Numbered from the stretch's first letter, positions 1 to 8,711 are shown. The stretch is DNA of 53,272 nucleotides from Deltaproteobacteria bacterium (GCA_029262455.1 JAJCZJ010000004.1:1-53272); one strand, 5' to 3'. The notes: generated by a model from the letters alone, not told the origin. Program-made: numbers and translations.

Positions 1-1239
1 AAGTGGCACCTCGGCCACGCGCAGATGACGTATCATCCGAACCAACGCGGGTTCGATCACTTCTACGGTCATTTGCACACGGAAGTCGGTTACTTCCCTC
101 CCTTTGGGAATCAAGGCGGCAAGGACTTTCAAGAAAACGGAAAGTCGATCGAAGCGGATGGCTACGAAACATTCCTGCTTGCGGACGAGGCTTCTCGTTG
201 GGTGCGAGAACGCGACAAGAGCAAGCCGTTCTTCCTGTACGTTCCATTCATCGCACCGCACACACCACTCGACGCCCCGGACGATCTCAAGAGCAAGTAC
301 GCCGAAATGGAAGACGATCGGCAGCCGGCGCGGAGCCGCCAGACCGATCAGACTCGAAGGATGAGTCGCTTGATGATGCGTCCGAGTGCGCGGCCGATGT
401 ATGCTGCAGTGGTCGATGCGATGGACCAGGCGGTAGGACGCGTGCTGGATACTCTCGATAGCGAAGGCATCGCAGAAGAAACGATGGTCCTTTTTTTCAG
501 CGACAATGGTGGTGCTGCCTACGCGTCGGGCGGCGCCGATAACGTCCCGCTGCGTGGCGGCAAAGGGGAGACTTTTGAAGGTGGCATACGTGTCGTGTCG
601 CTGCTGCGCTGGCCCGAGAAGCTCAAGGGTGGGACAAAGTTCGATAGCATCATGTCTGTGATGGACGTATTTCCTACTCTCGCGGCCGCGGTGGGGCTGG
701 TACCGGGCAACGACACATTTGACCTAGACGGACGCAACCTCTGGTCGTCGATCCGTGATGGCAAGAAGGTGCGGCGAGATGACTATCTGTACTTCGCCTC
801 CGAGACTCCGATTCGCGGCGCGTTCAATCTGACGGCATTCGACGACGAATGGAAGCTGGTCCAGGACGTTCGCCAAGGTCTCTTGTCGGCGGATGTGACG
901 AATTACTTGTTTCGCATTCAAGACGACCCCAACGAATACAACAATCTCGCCGCCGAACGCCCTGATGTGGTCGCGAAGATGGCGAAGGCGATCCACATTT
1001 GGCGCCAGCGGTATCCGGTCTCCGGGACACGCGCCGAGTTGGTGCCACCGCCGGGATGGCGCGCGCCGAAAGACTGGGCCTCGTATCCGATGGCCCTGGC
1101 GGACCTACAGGAAGAGGCGGCGCCTGGAATGCCGCCAGCGTACGCGTTGCGCCCTTTGGATTGGCAACATGGCGAAGTCGGGAGATTGATCTACGACTGC
1201 GAACCCCTGCAGATTTTGGGTGGAGGTTTTTGTCACTAG
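1..1239 (+). CDS. Sulfatase, C-terminal part (5' end outside window)
   Basis: This is the downstream part of an arylsulfatase-type hydrolase that cleaves sulfate esters. The reading frame is open from base 1 and its first residues are KWHLGH, the end of the family motif GKWHLG. Further on are the metal-site motif SDNGG and the block LRGGKGETFEGGIRV, which is typical of type I sulfatases. The signature C/S-x-P-x-R segment that carries the formylglycine residue lies upstream of the window, so activity and any signal peptide cannot be judged. The C-terminus, rich in Pro and Trp, ends at a TAG stop. About 412 residues are visible, which fits a normal family length of 450-550. The family is secure; the substrate is unknown. 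A regulator follows after about 80 bases on the same strand. Confidence 0.92.
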   Translation, partial: KWHLGHAQMTYHPNQRGFDHFYGHLHTEVGYFPPFGNQGGKDFQENGKSIEADGYETFLLADEASRWVRERDKSKPFFLYVPFIAPHTPLDAPDDLKSKYAEMEDDRQPARSRQTDQTRRMSRLMMRPSARPMYAAVVDAMDQAVGRVLDTLDSEGIAEETMVLFFSDNGGAAYASGGADNVPLRGGKGETFEGGIRVVSLLRWPEKLKGGTKFDSIMSVMDVFPTLAAAVGLVPGNDTFDLDGRNLWSSIRDGKKVRRDDYLYFASETPIRGAFNLTAFDDEWKLVQDVRQGLLSADVTNYLFRIQDDPNEYNNLAAERPDVVAKMAKAIHIWRQRYPVSGTRAELVPPPGWRAPKDWASYPMALADLQEEAAPGMPPAYALRPLDWQHGEVGRLIYDCEPLQILGGGFCH

Positions 1240-1281
1240 ATGAACGGCCACCGTGTGTCGGCGTCTTTAATATTACGGTAG

Positions 1282-1309
1282 TTGACATTCTTGGGTGCCC
1301 GTATGTAAT
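1282..1309 (+). promoter_or_regulatory. Sigma70-type promoter, nearly leaderless, for the PaaX-type gene
   Basis: A perfect TTGACA (1282-1287) is followed after 16 bases by TGTAAT (1304-1309), a 5/6 match to TATAAT. Transcription would start near 1316 while the GTG start codon is at 1318, so the mRNA would have almost no leader. No Shine-Dalgarno sequence is visible, which agrees with this. The positions are read directly; promoter activity is inferred. Confidence 0.6.
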
Positions 1310-1317
1310 ATCGGGGC

Positions 1318-2160
1318 GTGGGTCTCGGGGCGAAGAGTTTGATTCTGGATTTGCTGGCGACGTTGCGGCCGGGGGCGGTGATGCCGGTCGGCGCGCTGGT
1401 CGAGGCCGGCGAGTTGTTCGGTTTGTCGAGTAATAACGTCCGGGTTTCGGCGGCGCGCTTGCTCGCCGCCGGTCAGATCGCGCGCGACGAAAGAGGGTGT
1501 TATCGGCTCGGTCCCAAATCACAGTCGATTGGGCAGCGGATTCGGTCTTGGCGCGCATTGGATCGGCGGACTCGTGCGTGGAGTGGCTCCTGGATCGGCG
1601 TGCGCGTCGAGAGGGGCAGCCGTAGTGCTGCGCGCGATCGCAAGCGAGCCCTCGGTCTGCTCGGGCTGGAGAAGTGGCGCAGTGATCTCTGGTTGCGCCC
1701 AGACAACCTATCGGGCGGTGTGGCCGGGGTTCGCAGCGAGCTTGTCGCGCTGGGTCTGCCGCGGACGGATGTCGTTTTTTCTGTCAGCAACCTAGACGAT
1801 ACGGCCGAGGCGCAAGCCCGAGGGCTTTGGGACGTCGCCGGCATCTGTGGGGCGTATGGCCACCTTCTAGGCGAGGTCGCCGCGGGCACCCGCCGTCTCG
1901 CCGATCTGGCGCCGAGTGAGGCGATGATTGAATCGTTTCTTCTTGGCGGTCGAGTGCTGCGCTCACTGCTGCGCGACCCGCTGCTTCCGGAAGAGATCTG
2001 TCCGGGCGCGCAGCGTCAGGAGTTGTTGGAGGCGATGCGCAGCTACGATCGGCTGGGTCGGTCGGCTTGGGCGGGGTTGCTGAGGAAGTGGGAGGTTCCC
2101 TATCGGCGGGCTCCCTTGGACGGCGGAATGGATGTTTCCAGACCGCGGCTCGTTGGATGA
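1318..2160 (+). CDS. PaaX-family transcriptional regulator
   Basis: A 280-aa protein with the three-part layout of PaaX, the repressor of phenylacetate catabolism. Residues about 15-65 form a winged helix (GELFGLSSNNVRVSAARLL followed by a YRLG wing). Residues about 85-150 resemble the Cas2-like middle domain (start WSGSWIGVRVE, with a WLRPDNL strand). A helical C-terminal domain follows. It is somewhat shorter than E. coli PaaX (about 316 aa). It starts with GTG directly behind a good promoter and probably lacks a leader. Its TGA stop overlaps an ATG of the desaturase gene, so the two are likely co-transcribed and the regulator may control fatty-acid or hydrocarbon metabolism rather than phenylacetate. 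No paa catabolic genes are in view. Family assignment is good; the effector is unknown. Confidence 0.8.
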   Translation: MGLGAKSLILDLLATLRPGAVMPVGALVEAGELFGLSSNNVRVSAARLLAAGQIARDERGCYRLGPKSQSIGQRIRSWRALDRRTRAWSGSWIGVRVERGSRSAARDRKRALGLLGLEKWRSDLWLRPDNLSGGVAGVRSELVALGLPRTDVVFSVSNLDDTAEAQARGLWDVAGICGAYGHLLGEVAAGTRRLADLAPSEAMIESFLLGGRVLRSLLRDPLLPEEICPGAQRQELLEAMRSYDRLGRSAWAGLLRKWEVPYRRAPLDGGMDVSRPRLVG

Positions 2161-2186
2161 ACATTGGGATGAGTTTGGAGAAGCGG

Positions 2187-3128
2187 ATGTCGAATCAGAC
2201 GCATGTTGAGAACGCAGCAACGCGGTGGCGGGAGCACGTCACGCGCGAAGAGATTCGTGAGTTACTGACGCCGCGGGATTACCGTTCGTGGCTGTCGATT
2301 GCTTTCAATTGGACACTGATCTTTGGTTCGTTTGCGCTTGTCGCAGCATGGCCGAATCCTCTGAGCATCATTGTTGCCGTGGTTGTGATCGGCGCGCGGC
2401 AGTTGTCGTGTGCTGCAATCATGCACGATGCCGCGCACCGCGCCCTGTTGAGTGACCGAAAGTGGAACGATTGGGCCGGCAACTGGTTGGCTGCGTATCC
2501 TGTTTGGTCCGACACCGATCGCTACCGCCCCTATCACATGGAGCATCATCGAAGGACCGGGAGTTCGGAAGATCCGGACTTGGGGTTGGTTAAACCGTTC
2601 CCCATCACGACCAAGAGCCTGTGGCGTAAGGTTTGGCGCGATCTATCGGGACAGACCGGGTGGAAGTTTGCCAAGGCGTCCTGGCGGCGGAGCTTCGCGT
2701 TGTGGAAGTCGGATCCCTTGGCGCGTCGAGCGGCGCGCGGAGTTCTGGTTGCAAATTTGGTGTTGCTGGCGATCCTTGCGTTGTCCGGCTATCCGGAACT
2801 GTACGTCTTGTGGGTCATCGCTTGGCTTACGACCTACACACTGGTTACACGCATTCGGGCGATAGCCGAACACGCGATGACACCCGCGGCGTTCGATCCG
2901 GACGCGCCGCTCAACAACACGCGGACCGTGTTGGCACGTTGGTGGGAACGTCTGCTGGTAGCTCCGAATTTCCTCAACTACCACCTGGAACACCATCTTC
3001 TGATGACCGTGCCGCATTACAATCTGCCGCGTATGCACGCCCTGCTCGCGGAGCGAGGGGTGATGGACAGCGCGTGCATCGAGCGCAGCTATTGGCGGAT
3101 TTTGAGCCGCGCATCCAGCTTGCGCTAG
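2187..3128 (+). CDS. Membrane fatty acid desaturase
   Basis: A 313-aa di-iron membrane desaturase or hydroxylase. Three histidine boxes are visible: HDAAH at residues 80-84, HMEHH at 117-121 and HLEHH at 266-270. Hydrophobic segments at about 37-72 and 195-225 would hold it in the inner membrane, with the His boxes on the cytoplasmic side. The family introduces double bonds or hydroxyl groups into acyl chains using O2 and an electron donor. I chose the ATG at 2187 because GGAG lies six bases upstream; an earlier in-frame ATG at 2157 overlaps the stop of the preceding PaaX-type gene. The overlap suggests a two-gene operon. Substrate and position specificity cannot be read from the sequence. 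Confidence 0.9.
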   Translation: MSNQTHVENAATRWREHVTREEIRELLTPRDYRSWLSIAFNWTLIFGSFALVAAWPNPLSIIVAVVVIGARQLSCAAIMHDAAHRALLSDRKWNDWAGNWLAAYPVWSDTDRYRPYHMEHHRRTGSSEDPDLGLVKPFPITTKSLWRKVWRDLSGQTGWKFAKASWRRSFALWKSDPLARRAARGVLVANLVLLAILALSGYPELYVLWVIAWLTTYTLVTRIRAIAEHAMTPAAFDPDAPLNNTRTVLARWWERLLVAPNFLNYHLEHHLLMTVPHYNLPRMHALLAERGVMDSACIERSYWRILSRASSLR

Positions 3129-3296
3129 TTTGATCTGGTTGATCAGAACTCGTGCGCGAGGCCGTTTGATCGGCCTTGTGGGTTCCATGTTAAACGAAGT
3201 GTGCACTCGCTGGTTCTGTCTGCAGTATCGGGCTTGGTGACTCGCTGGGATGCGGGTTCTGCTTGATTGCGACCCTTTCGTCGGCGATAGAGATGC

Positions 3297-3656
3297 ATGG
3301 TCACCCCGAATGACACCCCCGCCCTGGCCCGCTTGTTGGCAGCGGTGAGAGTTCTGTCGAAGCTCGGTTCAGGCACGCTCGAGGGCAAAGATCCCGGAAC
3401 GAAGCCGGATCGTTTGGCGATTGCGTTTGACGAGGCATACACCGCCTACGTCGGTCAGCTGTCGGAGCTGCCTTCGGAAAACCAAATGGAGGCGCTGCAG
3501 AGGCTCGATCAGCAGCTCGAACGGATGTCGGACCCGGCGCAGGCAGACACACTCTGGACTGCAGATGCGATGAAGAGAGACCCGGCGTGGGCCTTGGTTC
3601 GATCGATTTCCCTCGAGATTCTGCTCCATTTTGGGGAGGGTCGCTCCAATGCCTGA
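3297..3656 (+). CDS. Hypothetical protein coupled to a VOC gene
   Basis: A 119-aa soluble, mostly helical protein that I do not recognise. It has no signal peptide or membrane segment. It contains an amphipathic helical stretch (QMEALQRLDQQLERM) in the middle and a C-terminal helix. Its last codons overlap the start of the next gene by 8 bases, and that gene's Shine-Dalgarno sequence lies inside this one, so translation is probably coupled. The arrangement and codon use of the neighbourhood argue that it is real. Function unknown; it may be a partner of the VOC protein. Confidence 0.6.
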   Translation: MVTPNDTPALARLLAAVRVLSKLGSGTLEGKDPGTKPDRLAIAFDEAYTAYVGQLSELPSENQMEALQRLDQQLERMSDPAQADTLWTADAMKRDPAWALVRSISLEILLHFGEGRSNA

Positions 3657-4161
3657 TGAAGCCCGGTCGAATGACGACATTGAAGTATTAGGGATCGATC
3701 ATTTGTACTTCACCGTCAGTGATCTCACTCGGTCGGAAGAGTTCTACGACCGCCTCATGCAGCTCGTCGGGTTTCACAAGGGCGACAAAGCGGTAGCCGG
3801 GGAGGCGCATCTCCATTACTTCAACCGGGTCATGCAGATATCGTTACGTCCGGCGCGTCAGCTGCTGGCGCATGACCCGTATGCGCCGGGTTTGCACCAC
3901 CTGTGCTTGCAGGTCCGAACCCGTCGCCAGGTCGACGTCGTGTACGACGCGTTGCAGGCTTGGGGTGTGGTCGCCAGCGAACCCGCGCTCTATCCAGAGT
4001 ACTTTGAGGGCTACTACGCCACCTTCTTCGAAGACCCTGATGGCATTCGGCTGGAGATCATTTGTCGGACGGCGTATCGCGACGAGTTGGTGCAACGTTG
4101 GGACGACTTCCGGGTGTTCCTCAATCCGCTTGCTGACCTGCGGCGACGCAGCGGTGAATGA
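3649..4161 (+). CDS. VOC-family (glyoxalase/dioxygenase fold) protein
   Basis: A 170-aa protein of the vicinal oxygen chelate superfamily: two beta-alpha-beta-beta-beta modules forming a metal site. The first module begins IDHLYFTVSDL with the usual metal-binding His. The second begins LHHLCLQV with another His. The end of the second module, FFEDPDGIRLEII, carries the expected metal-ligand Glu. Members are lyases, dioxygenases or resistance proteins, and the specific reaction is not deducible. Start ATG 3649 has GGGAGG about 8 bases upstream and overlaps the previous gene. An upstream in-frame start at 3631 is less likely. The redoxin gene follows after about 40 bases. Confidence 0.85.
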   Translation: MPDEARSNDDIEVLGIDHLYFTVSDLTRSEEFYDRLMQLVGFHKGDKAVAGEAHLHYFNRVMQISLRPARQLLAHDPYAPGLHHLCLQVRTRRQVDVVYDALQAWGVVASEPALYPEYFEGYYATFFEDPDGIRLEIICRTAYRDELVQRWDDFRVFLNPLADLRRRSGE

Positions 4162-4201
4162 AGCAGTTGAATCATCGAGATCGTTGTGGAGAATGAACCG
4201 A

Positions 4202-4789
4202 ATGTTTGTGCGAAATGTGCTTGCCACGGCCGTGCTGGTTCCGTTGGCTGCCTGTAGTTTGGTCCTTCAGGCTTCTGGATATCCCCCGGAAGCCGGGCGC
4301 AAGAGCCCGCCGATCGGGATCGAAGACCGCGCTGTCGCGGTCGGGGCGAAAGTTTCGCCGGGTGGTTTGGCGTCGACCAAAGGAGAGATCGCACTCGAAA
4401 AGGGGCGACGTCATGTGTTGGTGTTCTACCGCGGCGCATGGTGACCGCATTGTCGTAAGCAGCTGGTCGAGCTGCAAAAGAGCCAAGATGGATTTTCAAA
4501 GCAAAACGCTGATGTCCTCGGTGTGTCTGTCGATTCGACTGATACCAGCACGGAGATGAGCGATCAGCTTGGTCTGACCTTTCCGATCGTCGCTGATAGC
4601 GGGGCGGCGTTGGCCAAGAGTTTCGGCGTTCACGATGCGGCGAACGATATTGCATGGCCGTCAGTGTTCATCGTCGACGAAAACGGTCTCGTCGCTTGGA
4701 GCAATGTTGCGAGCAGCTACGTCTACGAGAAGCGCCCGACAGCGCAGCAATTGCTCGAAGCTCTGACGACGCTTAGGTCGTCGAAGTAG
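4202..4789 (+). CDS. Redoxin (AhpC/TSA-like) lipoprotein, probable selenoprotein with UxxC site
   Basis: A 195-residue thioredoxin-fold protein read through an in-frame TGA at 4442-4444 (codon 81). Before the TGA the frame reads VLVFYRGAW and after it PHCRKQLVELQ. This places TGA exactly where related proteins have the first Cys of WCPxC, giving a selenocysteine UPHC site. The remainder (LGVSVDS, LGLTFPIVAD, WPSVFIVDENG) continues the peroxiredoxin/TlpA-like fold without a frameshift. The N-terminus is a lipoprotein signal with lipobox LAAC near residue 16, so the protein acts in the periplasm attached to a membrane. ATG 4202 is preferred because GGAG lies 10 bases upstream; ATG 4193 is too close to it. 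A SECIS-like hairpin follows the TGA. The likely role is peroxide or disulfide reduction. The alternative is a nonsense-mutated pseudogene. Confidence 0.82.
4442..4475 (+). promoter_or_regulatory. Sec TGA codon plus bacterial SECIS-like hairpin
   Basis: The in-frame TGA (4442-4444) is followed by a perfect 6-bp stem GCAGCT (4459-4464) / AGCTGC (4470-4475) closing a five-base GGTCG loop. Twenty bases separate the TGA from the loop. Known bacterial SECIS elements have an apical loop beginning GGU about 16-37 bases after UGA, as in E. coli fdhF, so both spacing and loop fit. Hairpin and TGA are seen directly; SelB binding is inferred. Confidence 0.72.
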
Positions 4790-4956
4790 CCGTTCGTTGA
4801 AAACAGGATGCCGGCTGTAACGGTATCGCCGCGTTGCGAAATCCTCGACCAGACTAGGGCTTTGTCTCGCCCCGCCGACAGGGCTTCGGGGTACCGGCCG
4901 GTTTTGCGCCTGGCGCTACCACCCGAATCTTCGTTTTCTCTACCGCAGGCGTTCTT

Positions 4957-6423
4957 CTAGTCGTTTGTTGCCGCGGCCAATTGTTTCAGGTTCTCGGCGT
5001 GAGTCTCGCGACTGATGTTGTAGGGACCGATGCAAGCTAGGCCGGCTCCGTAGAGGAGGAGAATGATCGGAATGTACACTTTGCCTAGATTGCTCACGAC
5101 CTCGGCGGGGACCTCCCCTGGCTGAGCGTCGCGAGGGAAGTCGATCATTCCGAGAATGATCGTCGAGGTGAAGATACCGACACCGGAAACCGACTTTTGA
5201 ACAAAACTGCGGGCGGCGAAGAACATTCCTTCCGAGCGCCTACCGGTACTTAGCTCGCTGTCTTCGACGATGTCGGCGACCATTGCCGAGACGAGAATGC
5301 TGGTCACGATGATGAGGCCGATCTCGATGATGCTGTGTCCGACAAGAATCGGCATCAGCCACGGGCTTCCGTTTTCGGGCATCCATCCGATGAGGCGACC
5401 GAGGATCGGCGCCGGCGCCAAGGTCAGTGCGGTCGCGCCGATCGTCATCGCGGCGGTCTTTTTCCCGAGATTCTTGGACAGAACCGGGGAGACGACGAGA
5501 GCGATAGCGGCGGAGATGAAGTTCGCCAGGACGATCGTTGAAATCTGGTCCGACGACAGCTCCCAAAAGAAGGTGGTGAAGTAAATGTTCAGGGCGGCAG
5601 ACAGACCGGCTGCCATTGCCCAGAAGATGCCGGAAATGAACAGCACCACAAACGATCGATTCGAAAAGGTCTCGCGCATTTCGCTCACAGTGCGAGATAG
5701 ACCGCCCCCTTTGCGCTCCGGCGGGGACTTCAGGTTGGGGATATGCCGGTGCGTGCCAATGGCGGATACGAGGATGGCGAAAACCATCAGTGCTGAAGCA
5801 GCGAGCCCGTATTGCCGGTACCCGGTTTTATTGAGTACTCCCACTGAATGTTCGGCATCGGGTTGGAGGAAAACGGAGAAGGCCAAAACGGACATCGTCA
5901 GTCCGCCCCACCAGCCAAAGAAGTAGCGGTAGCTGACGAGGGATGTTCGCTCGTCGTAGTCGTCGGTGAGTTCGGATACGAGGGAAGTACTCGGGATTTC
6001 GTAGAACGTGATGAAGGTTCGTACCAGGACCGCAATCGTCACGAAGTAGGCGAACAACGCACCGTCGGACAGGCCTGCGGGCGGTGAAAACAAGAAGTAA
6101 TAGGAGATGGCCACAGGTACAGCAGCTGCGTACATGAATGGATGACGCCGTCCCCAGCGCGAATTTAGATTGTCCGAAGCGTATCCGACGATTGGGTCGG
6201 AGATCGAGTCGATCACGAGTGCGATCAAGATGCCGGCGCCGACCCAGATTTGTGGCAAGCCTAGAACTTGGTTGTAGTAGAGCAGCAAGAGATAGGCGAA
6301 GCCGTTGTCCTTGACTCCGTAGGCAACCGACCCGAAGCCATAGAACAGTTTAGTCGAGAGCTGGAGCCGGGAGGTTGGCTTGGAGGGCGCTGCTCGACGC
6401 GGCGAAGTTGTCATAGCGGGCAT
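4957..6423 (-). CDS. GPH-family (MelB-type) sugar:cation symporter
   Basis: A 488-aa inner-membrane carrier of the glycoside-pentoside-hexuronide family in the major facilitator superfamily. About 12 hydrophobic segments are seen. The diagnostic loop after helix 2 reads DPIVGYASDNLNSRWGRRHP and matches the MelB-type D-P-x-x-G...GRRxP motif. The N-terminal 20 residues are polar (Ser/Pro/Arg). Family members import sugars with Na+ or H+, and some bacterial relatives occur next to sulfatases and hydrolases for glycan use. The sulfatase at the window start is 4 kb away on the other strand, so a joint role is only a possibility. It stands alone on the minus strand and appears intact. Confidence 0.85.
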   Translation of the reverse strand: MPAMTTSPRRAAPSKPTSRLQLSTKLFYGFGSVAYGVKDNGFAYLLLLYYNQVLGLPQIWVGAGILIALVIDSISDPIVGYASDNLNSRWGRRHPFMYAAAVPVAISYYFLFSPPAGLSDGALFAYFVTIAVLVRTFITFYEIPSTSLVSELTDDYDERTSLVSYRYFFGWWGGLTMSVLAFSVFLQPDAEHSVGVLNKTGYRQYGLAASALMVFAILVSAIGTHRHIPNLKSPPERKGGGLSRTVSEMRETFSNRSFVVLFISGIFWAMAAGLSAALNIYFTTFFWELSSDQISTIVLANFISAAIALVVSPVLSKNLGKKTAAMTIGATALTLAPAPILGRLIGWMPENGSPWLMPILVGHSIIEIGLIIVTSILVSAMVADIVEDSELSTGRRSEGMFFAARSFVQKSVSGVGIFTSTIILGMIDFPRDAQPGEVPAEVVSNLGKVYIPIILLLYGAGLACIGPYNISRETHAENLKQLAAATND

Positions 6424-6492
6424 TGGTGCTCCTAACGGTGACAGCCCGCTGGTTGCTGCTTGCGGGGAACGGGTTCGTTCAACGCCAGGTCT

Positions 6493-6676
6493 CTACCCGA
6501 CGATCCCGAAGCCGCCATCGACGATGAAGACTTGACCGATCACCAAGTCGGAGCCTTCGATTGGCGCAGATCGTTCACCACGGCATCGCCGCCGCGTTCG
6601 GATAGGCGAAGTGCTTCGCCCGGCCAACACCTGATCTGGCGCCGGTCACCAGGCCAACTTTTTCTTGGATGTTCAC
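6493..6676 (-). pseudogene. SDR-family oxidoreductase, internally deleted
   Basis: Remains of a short-chain dehydrogenase/reductase. A good ribosome site (GGAGG) precedes GTG 6676, and the first 20 codons give VNIQEKVGLVTGARSGVGRA, the Rossmann glycine-rich NAD(P) motif. The next strand and its acidic turn (SERGGDAVVNDL) are readable only after a frameshift. The text then jumps straight to the usual C-terminal end VIGQVFIVDGGFGIVG and a stop. About 190 residues, including the YxxxK catalytic site, are missing. Normal SDRs are about 250 aa. The remnant lies just upstream of the symporter on the same strand. The call is firm from both ends of the fold. Confidence 0.82.
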
Positions 6677-6945
6677 GTTCTCGCCTCCAGGGGGCACCTT
6701 GCCTTGCCGCGTGTGCCTCGGAACTCGTAGGCTACGCTTACCTGATTGCCCTGTTCCTTGCGAGGTTCGAAGGGCTCACAGAGAGAGGTCGCGGTTTGAG
6801 TCCGGGCCGACTCTGTGGCCAGCTCTTGCTTTGGCCGGTCCGGTTCGGCTAGTGGTGCGGCCGCAAGGGTGAGCAAGGCGCTGTGCCGCTGCATCCGCCC
6901 GGGCATGATGTCCGCGCATCCATAAGTAATTTTTGAAGGGTTCTG

Positions 6946-8634
6946 ATGTCCTACCTGCCACAAGCACTCGAGATTCTTGGTGCATTGGGCCTGTTTCTCT
7001 TTGGCCTGACGGTGATGAGCGAGGGCTTGCAGAAGGCCTCGGGTTCGAAGTTGCGCGAGATTCTCTCGAAGGCAACGACGAACCGAATCATGGGTACGAT
7101 TTCGGGTTTCCTGATTACCTGTGCGGTTCAATCCTCGAGTGCCACCACAGTGATGGTTGTCGCGTTTTGCAGCGCCGGCCTACTCACTCTCGGGCAGAGC
7201 CTCGGGGTGATCTTCGGCGCCAATATCGGGACGACGACGACAGCCTGGTTGGTCTCCTTGCTGGGCTTCAAAGTCAAGATCGCTGCTTTCGCGCTTCCGC
7301 TGATCGGCATCGGGTTCTTCTCGCAGTTCATCAAGCGCTGGCGCACGCCTCACCGGGTCGGGCAGGCGCTTGTTGGATTTGGTGTTTTGTTCTTGGGCCT
7401 TTCGCTCCTGAAAGATGCAATCCCCGATGTACGCAGTGCGCCTGAAGTCATGGAGTGGCTGGCGCGCCTCGAGCCAGACAAGGCAAGCGGACTCTTTCTC
7501 GCGGTCGCGTTCGGGACGGTGATCACGATTGTAGTCCAATCTTCGAGCGCATCGATGGCGATTACTCTCACTGCCGCCGCAAAGGGCTATATTGATTTTC
7601 CAACCGCGTGTGCGATTGCCCTCGGGCAGAATATCGGTACGACCGTGACGGCGATGTTGGCGGCGATTGGCGCGCCAGTGGTTGCGCGACGTGCGGCGCT
7701 CGCCCACGTGCTTTTCAACCTCTTGGGGTCGATCTGGCCGATACTCCTCTTTAAGCCCTTTCTCGTGCTGGTCGATTCCATCGTGCCCGGGGATCCGTTC
7801 GGAGTCGGTGAGGATGCGTTGCTTGTGGCGATTCCGACCCATGTCGCGGCATTCCACACGACGTTCAATGTGATTAATACGTTGGTGTTCCTGCCGATTG
7901 TCGGACCGTTCGAGCGTCTCGTCGTGTGGTTGATGCCGCATACCGCCGACGAGGAGGAAACGGACCACGAGCTGGTTTACCTGTCGACACCTTTTGGCTC
8001 GACACCCGAGCTCGCGATCAACGCTGCAGCAAAGGAAGTCGATCGGATGGCCGGCGTGACGGTCAAGATGTTGTCGCGGATTCAACAGGCGATGGCCGCG
8101 GACCCGGCGAAGCTGCCGAGGTTGCTGAAGAAGATTCGCGACCACGAACGAGCGACGGACATTTTGGAGCACAAGATCAACGAATTCCTTGGCAAGCTCG
8201 TGCACGGCCAGTTGTCGACCTCTGCGACGAAGCAGGTTCTGTCGATGATGAGCATGATCAACGATCTCGAGCGGATTGGTGACCACGGTGAGAAGATCGC
8301 CGACAGACTGGAGCGCTTGGCGAGCAGTAGTGCCGGGCTGTCTGAAGCCGCGAGGGCGGAGCTTCGTGAAATGGCCCAGGCGGCCTTTGACAACCTGAGC
8401 ATCATGAAAACTCTGATCTTGGTCCGCGAGGACGACCCGATGCCGGCGGCGACGGCGCGCGAAGATCGGCTCAACGAACTGCGCGATCGACTGCGCCAGT
8501 CTCATTTACAACGTATGTCGCGCGGTGATTGTGACCCACTATGCGGCGTGATCTACAGCGACTTGCTCAGCAGTTTTGAAAAGATGGGAGACCACTCTTA
8601 CAACGTTGCTGAGGCCACTGCAGGCATCAAGTAG
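6946..8634 (+). CDS. Na+/phosphate cotransporter family protein with PhoU-like tail
   Basis: A 562-aa inner-membrane transporter of the NptA/PitA-unrelated Na/Pi-II family. The two inverted repeat halves carry the QSSS signatures: QSSSATT at residues 62-68 and QSSSASM in the second half. GANIGTT and GQNIGTT sit in equivalent places. Eight to nine hydrophobic segments fill the first 340 residues. From about residue 370 a soluble helical region (IKMLSRIQQAMA, MINDLERIGDHGEKIAD, FEKMGDHSYNVAEA) matches the PhoU fold, whose E/D-x-x-x-D motifs bind metal clusters and sense phosphate status. Likely role: low-affinity phosphate uptake or export coupled to Na+. The gene stands alone and is full length. 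Confidence 0.92.
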   Translation: MSYLPQALEILGALGLFLFGLTVMSEGLQKASGSKLREILSKATTNRIMGTISGFLITCAVQSSSATTVMVVAFCSAGLLTLGQSLGVIFGANIGTTTTAWLVSLLGFKVKIAAFALPLIGIGFFSQFIKRWRTPHRVGQALVGFGVLFLGLSLLKDAIPDVRSAPEVMEWLARLEPDKASGLFLAVAFGTVITIVVQSSSASMAITLTAAAKGYIDFPTACAIALGQNIGTTVTAMLAAIGAPVVARRAALAHVLFNLLGSIWPILLFKPFLVLVDSIVPGDPFGVGEDALLVAIPTHVAAFHTTFNVINTLVFLPIVGPFERLVVWLMPHTADEEETDHELVYLSTPFGSTPELAINAAAKEVDRMAGVTVKMLSRIQQAMAADPAKLPRLLKKIRDHERATDILEHKINEFLGKLVHGQLSTSATKQVLSMMSMINDLERIGDHGEKIADRLERLASSSAGLSEAARAELREMAQAAFDNLSIMKTLILVREDDPMPAATAREDRLNELRDRLRQSHLQRMSRGDCDPLCGVIYSDLLSSFEKMGDHSYNVAEATAGIK

Positions 8635-8711
8635 CGATCCACCGCGAACAGCGACGTGGCGATCGCTGTATATCGAGGCAGGCTTCGGTTTGAACAGGGG
8701 AAGGAGCACTG

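Noticed and set aside
7180-8505. A 441-codon minus-strand frame opposite the Na/Pi cotransporter
   Set aside because: Arg/His-rich shadow of a well-supported plus-strand gene; no recognisable motif.
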